From: Lachnospiraceae bacterium V9D3004
GTDB taxonomy: Bacteria; Bacillota; Clostridia; Lachnospirales; Lachnospiraceae
Length of the DNA: 64,000 nt
Reading direction: 5' to 3'
Assembly: GCA_000621985.1 (NCBI GenBank)
Contig: JHWW01000007.1
Span: 62,001 to 126,000 of the forward strand
The position numbers and the translations under genes were made by a program. The first letter of the stretch is position 1. Each line of letters starts with the position of its first letter. Below, piece after piece: positions 1 to 8,716 of the stretch. The notes beneath the pieces were generated by a model that was not told where the DNA came from, made no database searches, and was given only the letters and a program-made list of their open reading frames with translations.

Positions 1-214
1 GTCCCAATCCAACAATCCTTTTTTCTCGTCCGATTGTATGTCTTATTGGATAGACAAAACCAGTTTCTCTATCTATAAAATCATACACCTTATTAGGTTC
101 CGGAAAAACATCAGAAATATCAAGCGTTTGCGGCACTAAAACATATGTATCGTGGGTTCCCGACTTTCCTAATTCAGTATTATTCAATTGCTTTGTTATC
201 TGAACACTCTTCAC
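1..214 (-). CDS. N-terminal part of a probable type II restriction endonuclease (truncated by window edge)
   Basis: A GTG start at 214 follows the ribosome site AGGAGGT (221-227) with six bases between, and that site overlaps the stop codon of the upstream methyltransferase. The frame then stays open for 71 codons to the window edge. The visible N-terminus begins MKSVQITKQLNN and contains TELGKSGTHDTYVLVP. This loosely recalls the B3-like DNA-binding domains of EcoRII/BfiI-type enzymes, but the match is from memory and weak. Its position, directly downstream of and translationally coupled to two cytosine methyltransferases and a controller-like regulator, is the main reason to call it the nuclease. 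It could also be another helper gene such as a Vsr-type repair enzyme, though the N-terminus does not look like Vsr. Confidence 0.55.
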   Translation of the reverse strand, partial: MKSVQITKQLNNTELGKSGTHDTYVLVPQTLDISDVFPEPNKVYDFIDRETGFVYPIRHTIGREKRIVGLG

Positions 215-225
215 ACAGCCACCTC

Positions 226-1728
226 CTATAGATACTTTTTAATTATATGTGCAATCCCCCTTGCCATCATCGGTGGCACAGCATTTCCTATCTGCATATA
301 CGTCTTTAAATAGGCTCCCCAGAATAGATAATCATCTGGAAACGATTGTACCCTCGCCGCTTCCCTAGGAGTAAGTGCTCTAATCTGAGTAGGATGTATA
401 TGTGAATGGCAATCCATTCGTAAATGAGCCGTTATTGTTCGACAAGGCCTATCTGAATACAACTTATAATACTTGTCTTTAAAGCAATGATTTCTATGAG
501 CATATGGCATAATATCAACTATTTTTTCATCAGTTGCATCATCTCCCGGATTAAGTCTCTTGTATATTTCGTAATTTACATCACTTAAATATCTAGCTTT
601 ATGATTAAAAACATAAGGAACACTTCTACCCATATTGATCAAAGACAAATACTCATTATTATCATATCGATTAACATCAATTTTCTTTCCCGTCGTTTCA
701 CTATCAACCTCATTCATATTTTTCACCCTAGGCGCCTCTAAAGGTTTAATAAAATCCAAAGCATCTTGAAGGATAAATGTCTTATGTTTTTTACAGCTTT
801 TCTCAATCTCGTCAAATATATCAGCAGGAGCTATGTTCTTCTCTGCCATCAGATCATTTCTTAATGCTATATATATGAGACGATCTCTGCTCTGTGCAAC
901 ATTGAAATTCTGTGAATTAATAATTCTATATTCTACCTTATATGAGTATACCTTGCCATTTTTCTTAATTCTTAACGATTCATAATCTTCAACCACCTGA
1001 TCAGCAACCTTAAGCATTCCTTTAACATTTTCCATAACAACTACTCTAGGAGCTATTCTTTCCACAGCCTGCACAAAATACTTATACAATTTATTTCTTG
1101 GGTCATCTATAACTCTTTGCCTATTAGCCTCACTAAATCCTTGACATGGTGGTCCACCAACAACAATATCAATTTCTTCATCAATGTAGTCTTCTACATG
1201 ATCCACAATCTGCTTAATATCGCCCTGAATCAATTTAGAAGTAGGTAATTCTGGGTGATTATACTTATATGTCTGTATGCAAACATCCTCTATATCATTG
1301 GCTAATTTAACATTAAAGCCTTCTTGCAAAAAACCTAAACTTAAGCCTCCCGCACCACAAAAAAAGTCCACCAGCGTCAAATTGTGTTTTTTTTCAGCCT
1401 TTTTTTGTAGTATTTTTCGTTCAGAATTGTATAACATATTTAAGCAGCTTCCTATTTCTTTTCTATGTACGGAAGCAAAGGCAGCTGCAGCAATAAAATC
1501 ATCGTAATTCTTTGTAGCCACTTTACGTAATTCATCCAGTTCATTTTCATTCTTAATAAGGCCAATACTTTTTAACTCTTCTAACGGTATCTTTTTAACG
1601 TCATGTTCAAATTCAATATTATTTTTTTCACAATATACTTCAACTAATCTTATGTATACTTGAATCTGCTCGATAAAGAAAGACTTTTCCGTCTTATTAC
1701 TGAGTTCATTCACATTTTTGAATATCAT
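226..1728 (-). CDS. dcm: DNA (cytosine-5-)-methyltransferase with N-terminal helical extension
   Basis: This 500-residue protein methylates cytosine C5 in a specific DNA sequence using S-adenosylmethionine. All core motifs are visible: motif I LVDFFCGAGGLSLGF (119-133), motif IV GGPPCQGFS with catalytic Cys195, motif VI ENVKGML, motif VIII NVAQSRDRL, motif IX TPREAARVQSFPDD and motif X QIGNAVPP near the C-terminus. The first 110 or so residues are charged, mostly helical and not part of the catalytic core, which makes it longer than a typical 330-400-residue enzyme. The start has a good ribosome site (AAGAGGAACGAAGA-ATG). It lies 12 bases after the second methyltransferase and overlaps the ribosome site of the next gene, so the three form one operon. 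The recognition sequence cannot be read from the protein. Confidence 0.95.
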   Translation of the reverse strand: MIFKNVNELSNKTEKSFFIEQIQVYIRLVEVYCEKNNIEFEHDVKKIPLEELKSIGLIKNENELDELRKVATKNYDDFIAAAAFASVHRKEIGSCLNMLYNSERKILQKKAEKKHNLTLVDFFCGAGGLSLGFLQEGFNVKLANDIEDVCIQTYKYNHPELPTSKLIQGDIKQIVDHVEDYIDEEIDIVVGGPPCQGFSEANRQRVIDDPRNKLYKYFVQAVERIAPRVVVMENVKGMLKVADQVVEDYESLRIKKNGKVYSYKVEYRIINSQNFNVAQSRDRLIYIALRNDLMAEKNIAPADIFDEIEKSCKKHKTFILQDALDFIKPLEAPRVKNMNEVDSETTGKKIDVNRYDNNEYLSLINMGRSVPYVFNHKARYLSDVNYEIYKRLNPGDDATDEKIVDIMPYAHRNHCFKDKYYKLYSDRPCRTITAHLRMDCHSHIHPTQIRALTPREAARVQSFPDDYLFWGAYLKTYMQIGNAVPPMMARGIAHIIKKYL

Positions 1729-1740
1729 TCTTCGTTCCTC

Positions 1741-2961
1741 TTAATTTATTTTCTTTAACTGTTCCTTCATTCCTTTGGCAATTGCTTCCGCAAATAAAGG
1801 CGGAACTGCGTTACCTATTTGCTTAAACTGTTCCGTTCTTGGTCCTTCAAAAACAAAATCATCCGGAAAAGATTGTATCCTCGCCGCTTCGCGCACTGTA
1901 AAAGTCCTTCCTTGCTTATAATCAGGATGAATAAACTGATTACCATCTTTGTATAAGTGTGCTATTATAGTTTTTGATGGAAGATCCCACCATTGTACAG
2001 TATAACTATTTCCAAATACTCGTGCTTTTTCGTGTCGTAAATCCTCTCTATTTTCAAGCATTTCCTGAAACGTCCAATGTTCCTTAGCCATAACTGTATA
2101 TCTTTTAATATCCATATCATTGTGATTTCTAGCCACATGATCCATCAATAATTCTAAAGAATCAGATCCTATCCTTTTCAAAAAATCATTACTGAAACTG
2201 TACTTAAATGGAACTAATGACTTACCCTCTCCAGGTCTTAAAAAAGGCAACTCACTTATTGCATCACGTACAGTTACATATTTAATCAATCCTTTCTTTT
2301 CGTCATCTGTCATTTCCGGATCATAATGTGTCTTTATAATAGAATCATACATCTCCTCTGGTTCAATACTAATATCCTTCCTTACTCCGATGATAATTAC
2401 CCTTTTTCGAATTTGAGGCACACCATAATTAGCTGAATTCAACACATTCATCTGAGGGTCAAATTTCACCTTATAATTCTCACCTAATGAAGCAACTATC
2501 TTTTTTACAATGTGCTCTCCATTTATTTTTGCTGTCAACATTCCAGTGACATTTTCAAAAACAAAAAACTTAGGCATATAATGATTTAATACCTTTACAT
2601 AACTTTCAAAAAGATAATTCCTTGGATCATCTTGCATAGCATTATCGTCTTTTGCTCTACCCAAACTAGAATATGCCTGACAAGGTGGCCCTCCAATTAT
2701 AATATCTACTTGTTGACCAGCTACTGCATTTTCAATACAATCCACAACATCTTCTCTCGTTATATCCATTTCAAGAACGGCATCGTCTGCATTACTGTAT
2801 CCATAATATTTCATTCGTGTTCTTAGGGTCTTACATGCGGTTGGGTTTATTTCTACATGTGCTAGTGCGTTAAAACCCTGCTTATAGAATCCCTCACTTA
2901 AGCCTCCACATCCTGCAAATAAATCAATAAAATTATATGTCTTTTCAGCTTTTTTTCTCAT
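1741..2961 (-). CDS. dcm: DNA (cytosine-5-)-methyltransferase (second, distinct enzyme)
   Basis: This 406-residue C5-cytosine methyltransferase shows motif I FIDLFAGCGGLSEGF, motif IV GGPPCQAYSS with catalytic Cys94, ENVTGML, NYGVPQIRKRVIIIG, FTVREAARIQSFPDDF and QIGNAVPPLFAEAIA. It starts the catalytic core almost immediately and lacks the N-terminal extension of its neighbour. The two are only modestly similar outside the motifs, so they are not a recent duplication. It follows the XRE regulator by three bases, with GAGGAAG as ribosome site. Two different C5 methyltransferases in one module are typical of systems that recognise a non-palindromic site and need one enzyme per strand, but that use is inferred. 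Confidence 0.95.
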   Translation of the reverse strand: MRKKAEKTYNFIDLFAGCGGLSEGFYKQGFNALAHVEINPTACKTLRTRMKYYGYSNADDAVLEMDITREDVVDCIENAVAGQQVDIIIGGPPCQAYSSLGRAKDDNAMQDDPRNYLFESYVKVLNHYMPKFFVFENVTGMLTAKINGEHIVKKIVASLGENYKVKFDPQMNVLNSANYGVPQIRKRVIIIGVRKDISIEPEEMYDSIIKTHYDPEMTDDEKKGLIKYVTVRDAISELPFLRPGEGKSLVPFKYSFSNDFLKRIGSDSLELLMDHVARNHNDMDIKRYTVMAKEHWTFQEMLENREDLRHEKARVFGNSYTVQWWDLPSKTIIAHLYKDGNQFIHPDYKQGRTFTVREAARIQSFPDDFVFEGPRTEQFKQIGNAVPPLFAEAIAKGMKEQLKKIN

Positions 2962-2964
2962 AAT

Positions 2965-3177
2965 CTATTCTTCCTCATCCTTTACTATTTCCATAATATC
3001 ACTGGTATCACACTGAAGCGCCTCGCAAATTCTAACAAGTATTGATGTGTTTATATTTTCATTCTTTCCTAGTTTTGCCATAGAAGAAGAGCTAATGCCC
3101 GATATTTCACACAAGTCTTTTTTTCTCATATCCCGATCAATTAACAATTTCCATAGTTTTTTATATGATATATGCAT
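2965..3177 (-). CDS. Small XRE-family regulator, probable controller of the restriction-modification module
   Basis: This 70-residue protein is essentially one helix-turn-helix domain of the Cro/C1 type: the DMRKKDLCEISGISSSSMAKL segment carries the two helices, followed by the typical ILVRICEALQCDTSDI helix. Proteins of this size and pattern are common as the first gene of operons with cytosine methyltransferases, where they control expression of the module. The gene is first in its operon, has a strong ribosome site (AGGAGGAAATGAA-ATG) and lies directly behind a good promoter whose -10 region overlaps a short perfect palindrome. Autoregulation through that palindrome is likely but not shown. 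Confidence 0.85.
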   Translation of the reverse strand: MHISYKKLWKLLIDRDMRKKDLCEISGISSSSMAKLGKNENINTSILVRICEALQCDTSDIMEIVKDEEE

Positions 3178-3205
3178 TTCATTTCCTCCTGGGAGACTAT
3201 TATCA

Positions 3206-3238
3206 TATAATTATACTAAAAAAAGCCCCATTTATCAA
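3206..3238 (-). promoter_or_regulatory. Promoter with overlapping palindrome for the restriction-modification operon
   Basis: On the minus strand TTGATA (3238-3233) and TATAAT (3215-3210) are separated by 17 bases. This is a close match to the vegetative consensus. The -10 box forms part of the perfect palindrome TATAATTATA (3206-3215), a plausible operator for the XRE protein encoded immediately downstream. Confidence 0.7.
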
Positions 3239-3346
3239 GCATAGATATTTGTGATCGCATATTTTTTCTTTTAGGGTAAATGATTTCTTTTTACACGTAG
3301 CTATATTCCAAGATAAAGATTAACCGTAATAATATATTACTTTAAA

Positions 3347-5623
3347 TCAAATTTTACCCTTCCTCATCTCCTCCCAAATCCTCTTCTTCTCCATCATTTC
3401 TTCCTCGCTACACCTTGGATCCACAATCTTCAAGATAGTCCGATCATCAGCCTTATTCTTACCCTGACTGAGCTCCTTGATCACCTGTCTCCTTGAATCT
3501 GATACAAACTCCGAAGCGTAAACACTAAACAAGTCCAGCTCATCGTACTTTGCCAAGAACTCATGCTTTCTCTGCTCGTATCTTGCCTCTTCCTCTTCTT
3601 TGCTTAATTCCTGAAGCCTTACTACATCCATAAGTGATTCAGCGTGTTTCTCTCGCTCACTCACTCCGTCATCTTCTTCAAGACTATTCAGTCTATCAAG
3701 GTCAAGCATCATGAAATCAAACGCATCAATCTTCTCTATCTTTATATTCTGCCCTGCCTTAGCCTGCTTCTTCATGTATTTAAGCGATTCCTCGTTGATA
3801 AATGTAAAGTCAGCCTCGTCTTCATTTGCCATGTTCTCTTCAGAAACGGACACATCATCAGACAGTAAAGCCTTGTCTTCATTTGCCCTAATAGACTTAA
3901 CATACGCTCTCGCCTCGTTATACTCCTCATGCTCCCAAGGATGCCACTTCTTATCCCTTAACGGCTCCTCGCCACGCACAAATAAGATACACTCATCATT
4001 CGGCAAAAGCCTGACCTCATACTCATTCATAAGCTCGCGCCCGAGGACATCATAGTTCTCACTCGTTGAACCGGAGCTTCCCTTGCTCTCTCCGCTCGTC
4101 TTCTTGTCAATCGTCCATTTGCCAAGTAGCTTTGAGATGTATTCAAATGTACTCGCCTCATTTCCACCAAGATAGAGAAATGTATCGCAGTTACCAACCA
4201 CACCTTCCCATGCCCCGTCTGCGAATAGAGTCTTTATCTGTGCCAACGACTGAAGCATTGGAATACAATAGATTCCACGGCTACGGCATGTTGCAAGGAT
4301 CTTATCAAAGTTAGACGGCATTTTCGTATTGGCAAACTCATCCAAGAAGAATCCCACATCCATCGGTAGCTTGCCACCATAGAACCTCGCCTGAGAATAC
4401 AGTTTCTGAAAAAGCAAAGTATATATCATTCCCGGCACAAAATTATAGGTATCGTCATCATCCGGTATCACTATGAATATATTGCTCTTTGTCTTCTTAT
4501 CTCCGTCGATGCCGACTCCCATCTCATCAAGTGGAACGTCATTTGTCGAAAAAATGTCAAGTAGCTCATCGTTGTCAAATGGCTGCATTCTCGCATTTAC
4601 TGTCATAAGCACAGAACGCACCGTTTCATCAGGGCCGCCTCTGTATCTCTTATATGCCTTTACCGCAGGATGCTCCGGTTTCTTCTCTTCAAGCTTCGCC
4701 ATCCTTGCATCAAGCTTAGGGGCTTCATCGCCCTCGCCAAATTGCGCCTCGTCTATCAGATAAAGCACCGATTTCATATTCACTTCAAGCTTCCTGACCT
4801 CGCCTGTATCCTGATTCCATACTGCCTTTGGACACTCCATCCACACATATAGGAAAATGCTTTCAAGAAACATTTTCTCAGCCTTCTGCCAGAACGGATC
4901 CTGGCTCGAAGCCTTGATGTTAGCATTTTCCGTATTCTGGATAAGATTCTGAATCAGCTTGCTTATGTCGCTCTTCTTCTCGATAAACAGAAATGGATTG
5001 ATGTGCTGACTCTTATTCATTTCACACATATTTATGGTGAACACCCTTGTGTCAGGCTGCTTTTCAAGCCACGGACCGAGTTCTTCAACCAGCGTTCCCT
5101 TCGGATCGGTAAATATATTGCAACCGTGAAGATTCAAGAGATTCGGAGTCAAGAAAAATGAGGTCTTTCCACTTCCGGAACCGCCGACAACGAAGGTGTT
5201 ATTGTTACGCAATGTGGAACTATCATACTTAAACCGAATATTCTCAGAGAAAATCTTGTTGTTGCTTGGATTCTCCTCATCGGCAAATTTCTTGTTAAAC
5301 GCCTTGATATCGCCCCATTTCGCCTCACCGTACTCCTTGCCGTGCATCAGATTGTAGCTGATCTTGTTATAGTATGAAAATGTAGCCACAATCCATATCA
5401 ATATCCCAAGCGCAACCATCGGAAGCGACTTAGCGTTATAAATGCTTAAAGGATGCATCAGGCACCATAGTAACTGCTCTTTTAGCTTGCTCATATCCAT
5501 TTCCACTGTGTATAAGCCACTTAAACCATAGAAAATGTATGCGACCACCGGAAATGTGACTATACACAGATTCCTGAACTTGCTCATCCTTGTTTTTCTC
5601 ATGTCTTGTACTGTTGATGCCAT
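3347..5623 (-). CDS. VirD4/TraG-type coupling protein (T4CP) of the conjugation system
   Basis: This 758-residue protein is the membrane ATPase that links the relaxosome to the transfer channel and helps pump DNA. Two hydrophobic segments near the N-terminus (about residues 18-40 and 68-85) anchor it in the membrane. Walker A is GGSGSGKTSF (147-156) and Walker B is VGFFLDEFANT (about 425-435), both in the TraG/VirD4 style. The last 150 residues are acidic and helical, with many Glu and Lys, and may contact partners. It starts with GGGAGGAAG ribosome site and follows the PcfB-like gene with the stop and start nearly adjacent. It is the last transfer gene before the restriction-modification module. 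No terminator was recognised after it. Confidence 0.95.
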   Translation of the reverse strand: MASTVQDMRKTRMSKFRNLCIVTFPVVAYIFYGLSGLYTVEMDMSKLKEQLLWCLMHPLSIYNAKSLPMVALGILIWIVATFSYYNKISYNLMHGKEYGEAKWGDIKAFNKKFADEENPSNNKIFSENIRFKYDSSTLRNNNTFVVGGSGSGKTSFFLTPNLLNLHGCNIFTDPKGTLVEELGPWLEKQPDTRVFTINMCEMNKSQHINPFLFIEKKSDISKLIQNLIQNTENANIKASSQDPFWQKAEKMFLESIFLYVWMECPKAVWNQDTGEVRKLEVNMKSVLYLIDEAQFGEGDEAPKLDARMAKLEEKKPEHPAVKAYKRYRGGPDETVRSVLMTVNARMQPFDNDELLDIFSTNDVPLDEMGVGIDGDKKTKSNIFIVIPDDDDTYNFVPGMIYTLLFQKLYSQARFYGGKLPMDVGFFLDEFANTKMPSNFDKILATCRSRGIYCIPMLQSLAQIKTLFADGAWEGVVGNCDTFLYLGGNEASTFEYISKLLGKWTIDKKTSGESKGSSGSTSENYDVLGRELMNEYEVRLLPNDECILFVRGEEPLRDKKWHPWEHEEYNEARAYVKSIRANEDKALLSDDVSVSEENMANEDEADFTFINEESLKYMKKQAKAGQNIKIEKIDAFDFMMLDLDRLNSLEEDDGVSEREKHAESLMDVVRLQELSKEEEEARYEQRKHEFLAKYDELDLFSVYASEFVSDSRRQVIKELSQGKNKADDRTILKIVDPRCSEEEMMEKKRIWEEMRKGKI

Positions 5624-5626
5624 AAG

Positions 5627-7021
5627 CTACTTCCTCCCCTTTGGTATGATAGGCTTCTCACCTTTGGCAAATGAAAGCAGATTCTTTGCCAAATCCTTCT
5701 TTGCTCCCTTGCTTCGCTGTTTCTCAGCCTTTATGTAATATGCCACAACATTTTCATTCTTCATCTTATTCGTCTTAAGAATAGTTCCATCCCTTGCTAT
5801 CTCTTTAACCGCTGACTCTTTATCTTTATGAAGATATGCCATAAGGACATTTCCGTCATTTGAAAGAATCGCATCCGACTTCTCTATAATCAGACAATGG
5901 TAGTTATCATCTGCCAAATCATCTATATCCGGAAGTTTGGTAAGATACTTCGTCTCATCTTCGGCAACAAGGCTCTCGCTCACATCAAGTTCCAACGGAA
6001 TATACTCCTTCTTGCCTTGCTTCGCCTTGATCTCTTCAAGATGTATCATGTCCTTCACCTTAGAATCAGGAAGGGCAGAAGAATCAATCTCCTGCCCTTT
6101 GTTAAAATTTGGTAGCTTGCCGGTCTCATTTACTTTGATATGATTAACCTGCCAAAGCTCCTTGATATCAACCTTATTAAATTTGCTGCTGATTCTGTCC
6201 GTATCAAGCACCTCTGGATGCTCCTTATCTATCACACCTGCTGCATTCACCTGATAAACACTCATCTTGCTTCCATTCTTCAAATGTGTAAATGCAGTCT
6301 TGCCATCATCAATAATCAGCACATCCTCTTTCCTCACACAAATCGCCATAGCTGACTTATCTCTGTTCATCGTCTTAGGAATCCTGAAATAATACCTATC
6401 CTTGTACTCTTCAAGAAGCAGCGACTCGAAGTTAAGCGTAATAGGTGCAAATGTCTGATCTTTGTTTCTGGCTTGCAACTTCGCTATCTGCTCCGCTGAT
6501 TTCTCAGCCTTATATCCTTTACTTGCCAAATCATCAAGTATCTTCTTACCATCCTCTCCGCCTAGCTTCTCATAGTCTTCAAGAGTTATCTCCATCGGCT
6601 CATGCGCCAGTCTCTTCCGATAATGTTCAACTGCAAGCTTGACCTTCTCTGCATTCTGAGGATCATAGGCTATCTGCGTATATCCATCTCCTATGCATAG
6701 ATCCGGCAACTCTGCAAATGATACCTTAAGCTTCTTAAGGCAATCATAGAATCCTATAAGACCTTTCTCATCCTCAAGAGGTATGTTTAAGATCTTATAG
6801 TTGCCACCGGTCAGTTCTTCTAAATCCTTGACCTTCATGGTGTTATGCTTGCCTTCGCTTGCATAATGTAACTTCATCTTTCTCTGCATGTTCTTAAGCT
6901 TGGCAAAGTCTACTCCCGTCTTGGCACCTTTGGCAGTGAACTTGATTGCTCTACCTAAAGCACCTACACCTTTACCGTACAGTTCTAATACCTGTACTAA
7001 CGTTGTTAATTCTTCGCTCAT
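5627..7021 (-). CDS. PcfB-like (DUF3801-like) conjugation accessory protein
   Basis: The first 150 or so residues of this 464-residue protein follow the pattern of PcfB/DUF3801 proteins: a KGAKTGVDFAKLKNMQRKM helix, then a short alpha/beta domain ending in an AEKVKLAVEHYRKRL helix. PcfB partners the coupling protein in Gram-positive conjugation systems, and here the gene lies immediately upstream of the VirD4 gene. The remaining 300 residues contain two similar beta-rich segments, each with acidic runs (around DRYYFRIPKTMNRDKS and around DNYHCLIIEKSDA), with no recognised catalytic motif. It has no membrane segment. The C-terminal half is of unknown function. The family call is from memory of the family pattern. 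Confidence 0.65.
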   Translation of the reverse strand: MSEELTTLVQVLELYGKGVGALGRAIKFTAKGAKTGVDFAKLKNMQRKMKLHYASEGKHNTMKVKDLEELTGGNYKILNIPLEDEKGLIGFYDCLKKLKVSFAELPDLCIGDGYTQIAYDPQNAEKVKLAVEHYRKRLAHEPMEITLEDYEKLGGEDGKKILDDLASKGYKAEKSAEQIAKLQARNKDQTFAPITLNFESLLLEEYKDRYYFRIPKTMNRDKSAMAICVRKEDVLIIDDGKTAFTHLKNGSKMSVYQVNAAGVIDKEHPEVLDTDRISSKFNKVDIKELWQVNHIKVNETGKLPNFNKGQEIDSSALPDSKVKDMIHLEEIKAKQGKKEYIPLELDVSESLVAEDETKYLTKLPDIDDLADDNYHCLIIEKSDAILSNDGNVLMAYLHKDKESAVKEIARDGTILKTNKMKNENVVAYYIKAEKQRSKGAKKDLAKNLLSFAKGEKPIIPKGRK

Positions 7022-7039
7022 GTATTTTATCCTCCTTGC

Positions 7040-7083
7040 ATAAAAAAACGGCAGTCAAAAGTTTGATACTCTTGGCTACCGTT
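7040..7083 (-). terminator. Intrinsic terminator or attenuator upstream of the PcfB-like gene
   Basis: Read on the minus strand, a stem of about 15 pairs with two mismatches (arms 7069-7083 and 7047-7061) has a 7-base loop and is followed by a run of seven T. It lies only about 25 bases before the PcfB-like start, so it must either stop transcription arriving from the IS110 transposase or act as an attenuator for the coupling-protein genes. Confidence 0.8.
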
Positions 7084-7256
7084 AATGATTTGTTATTCAA
7101 TTATATTGCGAGATAAAAGGCTATGTCTCATCCCGACAAACCTGCTAATAAAAATCAAGTACTTTTTTCTAAAAAGTTTTTTTCTAAAAATGAGTATAGC
7201 AAACAAACCAGCATTTTTCATCTGATTTCTCAAGTCCTATATCTATTTTTTATACG

Positions 7257-8456
7257 CTATTCCCGATATAGTTCCTTTACCTTGGCATAGTAAATTCTCA
7301 AGAATTTATTCATTCCTGCAATCTTTGCAACCTTTCCCGGCTTACCTTCTGCCTTTTTCTTTTGCATATATAAATACACTGGATCATCTGATTTCTTCGC
7401 CACATTTGCACATGTCATAGTCTCAAATCCTATCTTCCGTAGATTTGAAGATCCTCGTTTTGATATGTGACGTTCTGTACCTGTAAATCTTCCTGACTGA
7501 TATGGGGGTGCATCAATTCCTGCGTAGGCAATTAATGCACTTGCATTAGGAAATCTTCTCACATCTCCAATTTCACCAATTAATCTCGGAGCTAATGTAT
7601 CACCAACACCACTCATATTTCTTACGATTTGATATTCAGGAAATTCTTTTGCTAATTCCTGCATTCGTGTTAAAATCTCATACAGAGAGGCATTTATCTC
7701 TCTAACCACTTTAACAGCTTCCTGCACAAGCATTTTGGTCGATGGTGTACTGGAAGGTAAGGTTGGGATTTCTTCGTGAGCGAGTTCGTATATGGCTACC
7801 GCCTTAGTCTCGCTCCGACGGAATCCTTTTTCTTTTGCCCATTTAGCGTACTCTTCAATAAACTCCTCCTTACTAAATTTCTTTACATTGTCATAATGCC
7901 AAAAATCATACGAGAAATCGGATAAAGGATCATTATTACTGTATTTATTCCAGTCAATCAAAACTGTTCTTATGCCAGGCATAGTCATATCAAGTATGTC
8001 TGTTAGCGAAGTCATTGCCCCCACTCTGAAATCCATATATTTTCGATACTGACGTGTCAGAAGTCTAAGTTCTGCATATGCCTCATCACTTACAGCATAA
8101 TCTTTTATGCTGTTCCAATAATCCAATACATATGTTGCGATTATTTTGGCATCAATACGGTCTGTCTTCGGATTTCTCAATCCTTGACAACGATAGCGTT
8201 TCATTTCCAGAGGATTAACCAATGTCACAAAGTACCCTTTCTCTTTAAGATAATAAAGGATTGGATAATGGTATGCTCCTGTTGCTTCCATCGCAATTCG
8301 AAACTCCTCATCCAATCCTTCAAGTATCTGTACCAAACTTTCCATTCCACTGTTTGTATGCTGCACGTCAAATGGCGATCTTACTATTTCACCGTATGGT
8401 TTCAAAATACAGATAGTACTTTTCCCTTTTGACACGTCGATTCCTACTGAAATCAT
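7257..8456 (-). CDS. IS110-family DEDD transposase/recombinase
   Basis: The start is placed at the ATG at 8456, not the more distal in-frame start at 8501, because AAAGGAGG lies seven bases ahead of it and the family N-terminus MISVGIDVSKGKS then begins the protein. The 399-residue product has the N-terminal RuvC-like DEDD domain (first Asp in GIDVSK, Glu in EATGAYH, and the NPKTDRIDAKIIATY motif). Its C-terminal transposase_20 domain has MSGVGDTLAPRLIGEIGDV and the serine-bearing SGRFTGTERHISKRGSS segment. Such enzymes recombine DNA using a structured bridge RNA made from the element's non-coding end. A candidate RNA lies directly upstream on the same strand. The gene appears intact. Confidence 0.95.
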   Translation of the reverse strand: MISVGIDVSKGKSTICILKPYGEIVRSPFDVQHTNSGMESLVQILEGLDEEFRIAMEATGAYHYPILYYLKEKGYFVTLVNPLEMKRYRCQGLRNPKTDRIDAKIIATYVLDYWNSIKDYAVSDEAYAELRLLTRQYRKYMDFRVGAMTSLTDILDMTMPGIRTVLIDWNKYSNNDPLSDFSYDFWHYDNVKKFSKEEFIEEYAKWAKEKGFRRSETKAVAIYELAHEEIPTLPSSTPSTKMLVQEAVKVVREINASLYEILTRMQELAKEFPEYQIVRNMSGVGDTLAPRLIGEIGDVRRFPNASALIAYAGIDAPPYQSGRFTGTERHISKRGSSNLRKIGFETMTCANVAKKSDDPVYLYMQKKKAEGKPGKVAKIAGMNKFLRIYYAKVKELYRE

Positions 8457-8501
8457 TCTACTTCCTCCTTTGTATGTATTCGTAACGGCATCCACCCACA
8501 C

Positions 8502-8660
8502 TTATTATCATTCATTTTCGTTAGTTACCCGGGAGCATCCATTGTCCCAACCTGCTTAACCGAATTCTCATAATAAGGGAATGGCAGACAGTTTGTCGAA
8601 CGGGTGCATCAATGATGTCCCTACTGGAATTCCGTCTGACCATTTACTCCCTTATTATAA
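8502..8660 (-). ncRNA. Candidate IS110 bridge RNA
   Basis: Immediately upstream of the transposase, on the same strand, a long imperfect inverted repeat pairs 8634-8658 with 8570-8589 (10 perfect pairs, a small bulge, then 10 more with a one-base bulge) around a 44-base loop. A second, weaker stem (GTTA/TAAC) lies closer to the gene. Each loop contains a similar motif, GGGACATCATTGATGCACCC (8602-8621) and GGGACAATGGATGCTCCC (8531-8548). Two stem-loops with related internal guides in the left non-coding end are what the IS110 group uses. Expression and guide function are inferred. Confidence 0.5.
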
Positions 8661-8698
8661 AAAATAAGTGCAGATGTTTCATTAACATCTACACTTAT
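8657..8698 (-). terminator. Intrinsic terminator after the YoaK-family gene
   Basis: Read on the minus strand, arms 8684-8698 and 8664-8679 form a nearly perfect 15-bp stem (ATAAGTGTAGATGTT) followed directly by a run of six or seven T. It begins about 20 bases after the stop codon of the YoaK-family gene and probably marks the edge of the IS110 insertion. Confidence 0.85.
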
Positions 8699-8716
8699 AT
8701 AGTACGAAACTGGAAT

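Larger units (their letters stand above)
7084..8660 (-). mobile_element. IS110-family insertion sequence (ends approximate)
   Basis: One DEDD transposase gene is flanked by non-coding DNA of roughly 170 bases downstream and 200 bases upstream. The element separates the coupling-protein genes from the relaxase block of the ICE. IS110 elements lack terminal inverted repeats, so the exact ends cannot be read. The left boundary is placed at the structured region that ends before the YoaK terminator. The right boundary is a guess within 7084-7256. No gene is visibly broken by it. Confidence 0.7.

Noticed and set aside
8570-8658. Terminal inverted repeat of an insertion sequence
   Set aside because: The two arms are on the same side of the transposase, so they are a stem and not element ends.
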